A program made the translations under genes and the position numbers. From Ralstonia sp. 25mfcol4.1 (GTDB taxonomy: Bacteria > Pseudomonadota > Gammaproteobacteria > Burkholderiales > Burkholderiaceae), in assembly GCF_900104095.1 (NCBI RefSeq), contig NZ_FNJO01000013.1:62001-126000 (forward strand): a stretch of 64,000 nt of DNA, given 5' to 3'. Positions 60,411 through 64,000 of this stretch are shown piece by piece. Under the pieces are notes generated by a model, which saw only the letters and a list, made by a program, of their open reading frames with translations, was not told the origin of the DNA and searched no databases. Each line of letters starts with the position of its first letter. Position 1 is the stretch's first letter.

Positions 60411-61334
60411 ATGAGTGACCTGTTGCTTGATGCCGTGCGCCGCTATGCGGAGGTGCATGCCGGGCCCACCGGCATTGCCCCGACTCCCATTCCGGGCCTG
60501 ACAGCCATCCGGGCGACGGCCCCCAGCGGCATTGACTATGCAATCTCCAGACCGCTCGCGTGCCTTGTCCTGCAAGGCAGCAAGCGGGTGGCCATGGGCA
60601 GCCAGACGTTCGACTTCAGCGCTGGCGAGTCGCTGCTGATTACCTCGGACGTGCCGACGATCAGCCAGATCACGCGCGCCAGCACTGACGCGCCGTACTA
60701 TTCCCTCGTGTTGGATCTCGATGTGGCAGCTGTCGCCGAACTGGCAGCCGAGATAAAGCTCGGGCCGGTCCCCCAAGAGTCGCCTGTACAGGTCGAACCG
60801 TCGGATGCCGATGTCGCGGATGCGGCGCTGCGGCTGATGCGGCTGATTTCGCGTCCGGCGGCAATACCAGTGCTGCAGGCACAGCTCGTGCGCGAAATCC
60901 ACTACTGGTTGCTGGTGGGCAAGCATGGCCCGGTGATTCGGCAGATCGGCCGTCCGCAGAGTCACGCTCAACGTCTGGCCCGCGCCGTCGCTTTGCTGCG
61001 CGCTGAGTTCGCTCAACCGCTTCCGGTTGAACGCCTCGCGTCAACCGCTGGCATGAGCGTGTCGTCCTTTTACCAGCACTTCCGCGCAGCCACATCGCTG
61101 TCGCCGCTACAGTTCCAGAAGCAGTTGCGCCTCATCGAGGCACGCCGACTCATGACGTCCGAAGGCATTTCGGCAAGCGATGCTGCGTTTTCCGTGGGTT
61201 ATGAAAGTGTCCAGCAGTTTACGCGTGAGTACCGCCGGATGTTCGGTCTGCCGCCGGGAAAGGACAGGGAGGCGGCAATGCAAGGGGCCCAGCCCGACCG
61301 ATCTGCAGCGCGGGGTGAGGGAATACGCGCTTAG
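60411..61334 (+). CDS. AraC-family transcriptional regulator
   Basis: A 307-residue protein. The N-terminal cupin-type AraC_N domain includes ACLVLQGSKRVAMGSQTFDFSAGESLLI near 51-78. The C-terminal double HTH at about 195-290 includes PVERLASTAGMSVSSFYQHF and SDAAFSVGYESVQQFTREYRRMFG. The start at 60411 is preferred, but 60378 is also open. It is divergent from the SDR gene 168 bases away and probably controls it. Confidence 0.87.
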   Translation: MSDLLLDAVRRYAEVHAGPTGIAPTPIPGLTAIRATAPSGIDYAISRPLACLVLQGSKRVAMGSQTFDFSAGESLLITSDVPTISQITRASTDAPYYSLVLDLDVAAVAELAAEIKLGPVPQESPVQVEPSDADVADAALRLMRLISRPAAIPVLQAQLVREIHYWLLVGKHGPVIRQIGRPQSHAQRLARAVALLRAEFAQPLPVERLASTAGMSVSSFYQHFRAATSLSPLQFQKQLRLIEARRLMTSEGISASDAAFSVGYESVQQFTREYRRMFGLPPGKDREAAMQGAQPDRSAARGEGIRA

Positions 61335-61401
61335 GTGATATGTCGAAGTGCGCGCGTAGTGTCGATGGCAGTTCAAATGCGCGCATGCGCGGTATGGGGT
61401 G

Positions 61402-62307
61402 TCATGCGCCCGGGGATTTCGCTACGCCTCTGCGGACGAGCATGTCAAATAGCAGCTGCGCGGCCGGCGCCAACGGGCGCCCTCGGCGCGAGATCAATCC
61501 CAAGGTTCGGGTGATCGCCGGTTCGGTCAGTGGTATCGCGAGTAGCCCACTGCTGGACTTTGGCGGCAACGCCATGCGCGGTACGACACCGATTCCCAGC
61601 CCCGCCTCGACCAGGCTTACCAAGGCGGGAACATGATTGACCTCGCAGTACCAACGCGGTCTCACCTGCTGTCGCGCCAGGGCCTGGTCGATCAGTAGGC
61701 GATTGCCGCTGCCTTGCGCGAGCGTGATGTAGTCGAAATCCCCAAGGTCTTTCCAATGGACGCTTTTACGCGTGGCTAGCGGATGCCCTTTGCGACAGGC
61801 GACGACAAACGCCTCCTCAATCAACGGGCAGAATTCGATGTCAGGCTCCTGTGTCCCGATATAGGTAAGACCAAAATCCGCATCGCCTCGCGTGACGGCG
61901 AGCAGCACATCCCCAGAAGACTCATCAATGATGCGCAGGCGTATCCCCGGATATCGCTCGTGATACGGCCCCACGACAGAAGGCAGGAAATGGCCTACCG
62001 CGGAAGGCACGCAGGCTAGCGTCACCTCGCCCGACAGCCGCTCGGAAACGGTCTGAATGCCGAGCATGGCCTCTTCCAACTCATTGATCACGTTGCGTGC
62101 CTTGTGGACGAACATGCGCCCCACGGTCGTCAGCTCCACCTTCCGCGTGGTCCGTGTGAAAAGCGCGACGCCCAGCGCATCTTCCAGTTTGTCCACGCGG
62201 CGCGAAAGCGCCGACTGTGACAGGAACATCGAATCCGAGGCCGCTTTGAAGCTTCCAAGGTCGGCGACGGCCAGAAACGCCCGCAAATCCGCGAGATCGA
62301 AATTCAT
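61402..62307 (-). CDS. LysR-family transcriptional regulator
   Basis: A 301-residue protein: HTH at about 2-60 (SFKAASDSMFLSQSALSRRVDKL) and a substrate-binding domain (VTLACVPSAVGHFLPSVV, GDADFGLTYIG, EAGLGIGVVPRMALP). An inverted repeat lies just upstream. It is divergent from a Bug gene 114 bases away and probably controls the Bug-dehydrogenase operon. Confidence 0.9.
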   Translation of the reverse strand: MNFDLADLRAFLAVADLGSFKAASDSMFLSQSALSRRVDKLEDALGVALFTRTTRKVELTTVGRMFVHKARNVINELEEAMLGIQTVSERLSGEVTLACVPSAVGHFLPSVVGPYHERYPGIRLRIIDESSGDVLLAVTRGDADFGLTYIGTQEPDIEFCPLIEEAFVVACRKGHPLATRKSVHWKDLGDFDYITLAQGSGNRLLIDQALARQQVRPRWYCEVNHVPALVSLVEAGLGIGVVPRMALPPKSSSGLLAIPLTEPAITRTLGLISRRGRPLAPAAQLLFDMLVRRGVAKSPGA

Positions 62308-62316
62308 GTGTATAAC

Positions 62317-62339
62317 GCAAAAATACTTGTGATTTTTGC
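62317..62339. promoter_or_regulatory. LysR-type operator between LysR and Bug genes
   Basis: GCAAAAAT-ACTTGTG-ATTTTTGC has perfect 8-base arms (62317-62324 and 62332-62339), nine bases upstream of the LysR start, in the divergent control region. Confidence 0.65.
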
Positions 62340-62421
62340 ACTTTACACTGGAATCCGGTACGCGCGATCATTCGCAGCACGGACAGCGAAGTCATGCCGT
62401 CCTGACCAAGCAGGAGACAAA

Positions 62422-63429
62422 ATGCCCAAACAAGTACGCGAGCCGGTACGCGGCATGTCGCGCCGTGCCGCGCTTGCCGCCCTCGCGATGCCGCTAGCCA
62501 CTCTGCTGATTCCCGCCCAAGCGCAGACGTGGACACCCGTCAGGCCCATCCGGCTGATCGTCCCCTACGGTCCCGGCGGAAGCTCGGACGCCATTGCACG
62601 CGTCATCGCGGCCGAAATGTCGAAGGGCCTCGGCCAACAAATCGTGGTGGACAACAAGGGCGGCGGCCAGGGTGTCATCGCGATGCAGGAAACCGCGCGC
62701 GCCGCGCCCGATGGCTACACCCTGGTTCTCGGCCACGTGGGCACGCTTGCCGTCAACCCAGCCATGATGCGCAAGCTTCCCTACGATGCCTCGAAGGACT
62801 TCGCGCCGGTAACGTTGCTCGCAAAGGTGCCGATGGTGTTCGCGGTGGGGCCGTCCGTCCATAGCGATTCCCTCAAGGCATTCATCATGAAGGCCAAGGC
62901 GAAGCCTGGCGCGATGACTTACGGCTCCGCGGGCAACGGTAGCGCTGGCAATGTCGCCTTCGAGATGCTCAAGCAGACCGCGCATATCGATCTTGTGCAC
63001 GTGCCATACAAAGGTACCGGTGCCCAGATTACCGACTTGCTCGCCGGCAACATTGACGCCGCGTCGGCGGGCCTGGCGGGCATCCTGCAACACGCCAAGG
63101 CAGGCAAGCTGCGCATCCTCGCGGTTGGATCGGCAAAACGCCTTGCACCAATCCCCAACGTTCCCACTATTGCCGAGGAAGGCTACCCGGGATTCGAAAG
63201 TTCCCAGTGGTTCGGGCTGATGGCACCGGCTGGCACGCCCGCACCGGTTGTCAGCCGTCTCCATGCCGAGGCCGTAAAGGCCCTGGCTACGCCACTGGTG
63301 CGACAACGCCTTGAGGAAGACGCGAGCACGCCTGTCGGCGCCGGCAGTACCGAGTTCGCGGCATTCATTCGAACCGAGCAACAGCGCTGGGGCACTGTAG
63401 TGCGCAGCGCGGGCATCCAGGCCAACTAA
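62422..63429 (+). CDS. Orphan Bug (TctC-type) receptor
   Basis: A 335-residue receptor from the ATG at 62422 (AGGAG upstream). The signal region has RGMSRRAALAALAMPL, a twin-arginine-like stretch, with cleavage near AQAQT. Bug features: VRPIRLIVPYGPGGSSDAIAR, GGGQGVIAMQ, PDGYTLVLGH, HVPYKGTGAQITDLLAGNID and PNVPTIAEEG. It is 20 bases before an Ldh-family dehydrogenase, so it probably takes up the hydroxyacid or keto acid that enzyme uses. Confidence 0.87.
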   Translation: MPKQVREPVRGMSRRAALAALAMPLATLLIPAQAQTWTPVRPIRLIVPYGPGGSSDAIARVIAAEMSKGLGQQIVVDNKGGGQGVIAMQETARAAPDGYTLVLGHVGTLAVNPAMMRKLPYDASKDFAPVTLLAKVPMVFAVGPSVHSDSLKAFIMKAKAKPGAMTYGSAGNGSAGNVAFEMLKQTAHIDLVHVPYKGTGAQITDLLAGNIDAASAGLAGILQHAKAGKLRILAVGSAKRLAPIPNVPTIAEEGYPGFESSQWFGLMAPAGTPAPVVSRLHAEAVKALATPLVRQRLEEDASTPVGAGSTEFAAFIRTEQQRWGTVVRSAGIQAN

Positions 63430-63449
63430 ATCCCTCAGAGATTTTCCGC

Positions 63450-64000
63450 ATGCAACAAGATCGAATCACCCTATCCGAAGCCGAGCTGCGCCAACTAGGA
63501 ACGCGGGCGTTCCAGGGGCTGGGCCTGACCGAAAGCGATGCCCGTGATGTCATTGACATCCTCGTGCTGGCAGACCTTTTCGGGCTGAGTACCCACGGCC
63601 TGTCCCGCATTGAATCCTATGGCGAACGCCTGCTGTCCGGCGGTATCTCGGCACGTCCCGCCATCACCATCGAGCGTGCCGCACCGGCGCTGGTAAAGGT
63701 CGATGGCGGCAACGCCGTCGGTCCGCTCGCAGGCATGAAGGCGCTGCGCGCCGCAATGGAAGTCGCCGGGCAATTCGGCATCGGCATGGCCTTCGTCCGG
63801 GGCAGCAACCACTTCGGGCCGGTTTCACCCTACAGCTATATTGCCGCGGAAGCCGGGTTCGCCAGCATGATCGGCAGCAACGCCACGACGACCATCGCGC
63901 CATGGGGCGGCAGCGATGCGCGCCTGGGCAACAGCCCGCTAGGCTTCGGCGTACCCGGGCATGACGGCCGCCACTTCCTGCTGGATATGGCCATGAGCGT
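63450..64000 (+). CDS. Malate/L-lactate/ureidoglycolate dehydrogenase-family enzyme, 3' end outside window
   Basis: The open frame from the ATG at 63450 runs off the window. Its 183 visible residues match the Ldh_2 family: STHGLSRIESYGERLLSGGI, SNHFGPVSPYSYIA and the NATTTIAPWGG...LGNSPLGFGVP region that binds NAD(P). These enzymes oxidise 2-hydroxyacids by a non-Rossmann fold. It follows the Bug receptor by 20 bases. Confidence 0.85.
   Translation, partial: MQQDRITLSEAELRQLGTRAFQGLGLTESDARDVIDILVLADLFGLSTHGLSRIESYGERLLSGGISARPAITIERAAPALVKVDGGNAVGPLAGMKALRAAMEVAGQFGIGMAFVRGSNHFGPVSPYSYIAAEAGFASMIGSNATTTIAPWGGSDARLGNSPLGFGVPGHDGRHFLLDMAMS

Noticed and set aside
60243..61016. N-terminal extension of the SDR gene to 509 residues
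   Set aside because: The added part overlaps the divergent AraC gene and has no homologous look; the ATG at 60242 starts the SDR fold.

Overview
The window is about 65% GC by eye and gene-dense. It reads as an accessory region of a beta-proteobacterium of the Burkholderiaceae, most probably Cupriavidus or a close relative. That placement rests on general features, not on a search: five orphan Bug (TctC-type) periplasmic receptors, many LysR regulators paired with divergent genes, stacked organosulfur genes, and an Azospira/Cupriavidus-type SigF-NrsF-MrpX-YedY cluster. No rRNA, tRNA, CRISPR array, transposase or phage gene was found.

Layout. 1-6.3 kb: the tail of a LysR regulator, a hipBA toxin-antitoxin pair with a probably leaderless promoter, and a CqsA/LqsA-CqsS/LqsS-type quorum-sensing pair, followed by 1 kb with no clear gene. 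6.3-15.5 kb: mixed metabolic genes, namely a DUF1488-like protein, a thioesterase, a cystathionine gamma-synthase-family enzyme, an M20 peptidase, an SDR/LysR pair, aspartase, and a secreted protein made of DPYTDGAK repeats. 15.7-34.4 kb: a large organosulfur island. It has three flavin-dependent (LLM) monooxygenases, two Bug receptors, a polar amino acid ABC transporter with two receptors, an aminotransferase, a cystathionine beta-lyase-like enzyme, an FAD oxidoreductase, a desaturase, and a cysteine-dioxygenase-like cupin fused to four rhodanese domains. 34.6-41.7 kb: a GntR-controlled operon with an AprA-like flavoprotein, an AprB-like ferredoxin, a sulfonate-type ABC transporter and a HEAT-repeat protein. 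41.8-44.4 kb: a second sulfonate/taurine-type ABC transporter on the other strand. 44.6-49.4 kb: LysR-linked epimerase and EthD/MFS genes. 49.7-55.5 kb: an IclR-linked catabolic operon (Bug, RraA-fold protein, hydroxyacid dehydrogenase, cyclase, Bug) ending in a strong terminator. 55.6-59.4 kb: an ECF sigma/anti-sigma pair divergent from a methionine-rich peptide, a cytochrome b and a molybdopterin reductase, matching the reactive-chlorine defence system of Azospira. 59.5-64 kb: SDR/AraC, then LysR/Bug/Ldh-family dehydrogenase, cut by the window end.

How the genes work together. The 15.7-44.4 kb block looks like a sulfur-scavenging island: import of sulfonates and S-substituted cysteines, oxidative or beta-elimination release of sulfur, and sulfur transfer. 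A 12-base motif occurs exactly 63 bases upstream of two genes 12 kb apart, and looser GCATATCG-like elements precede several others, which suggests a shared regulator (CysB/SsuR-like by inference). The most distinctive parts are the AprBA-like/HEAT/ABC operon, the cupin-tetrarhodanese fusion, the paired GTAACC-N16-CGAA promoters of the SigF module, and a C10 tract in the gntR gene.
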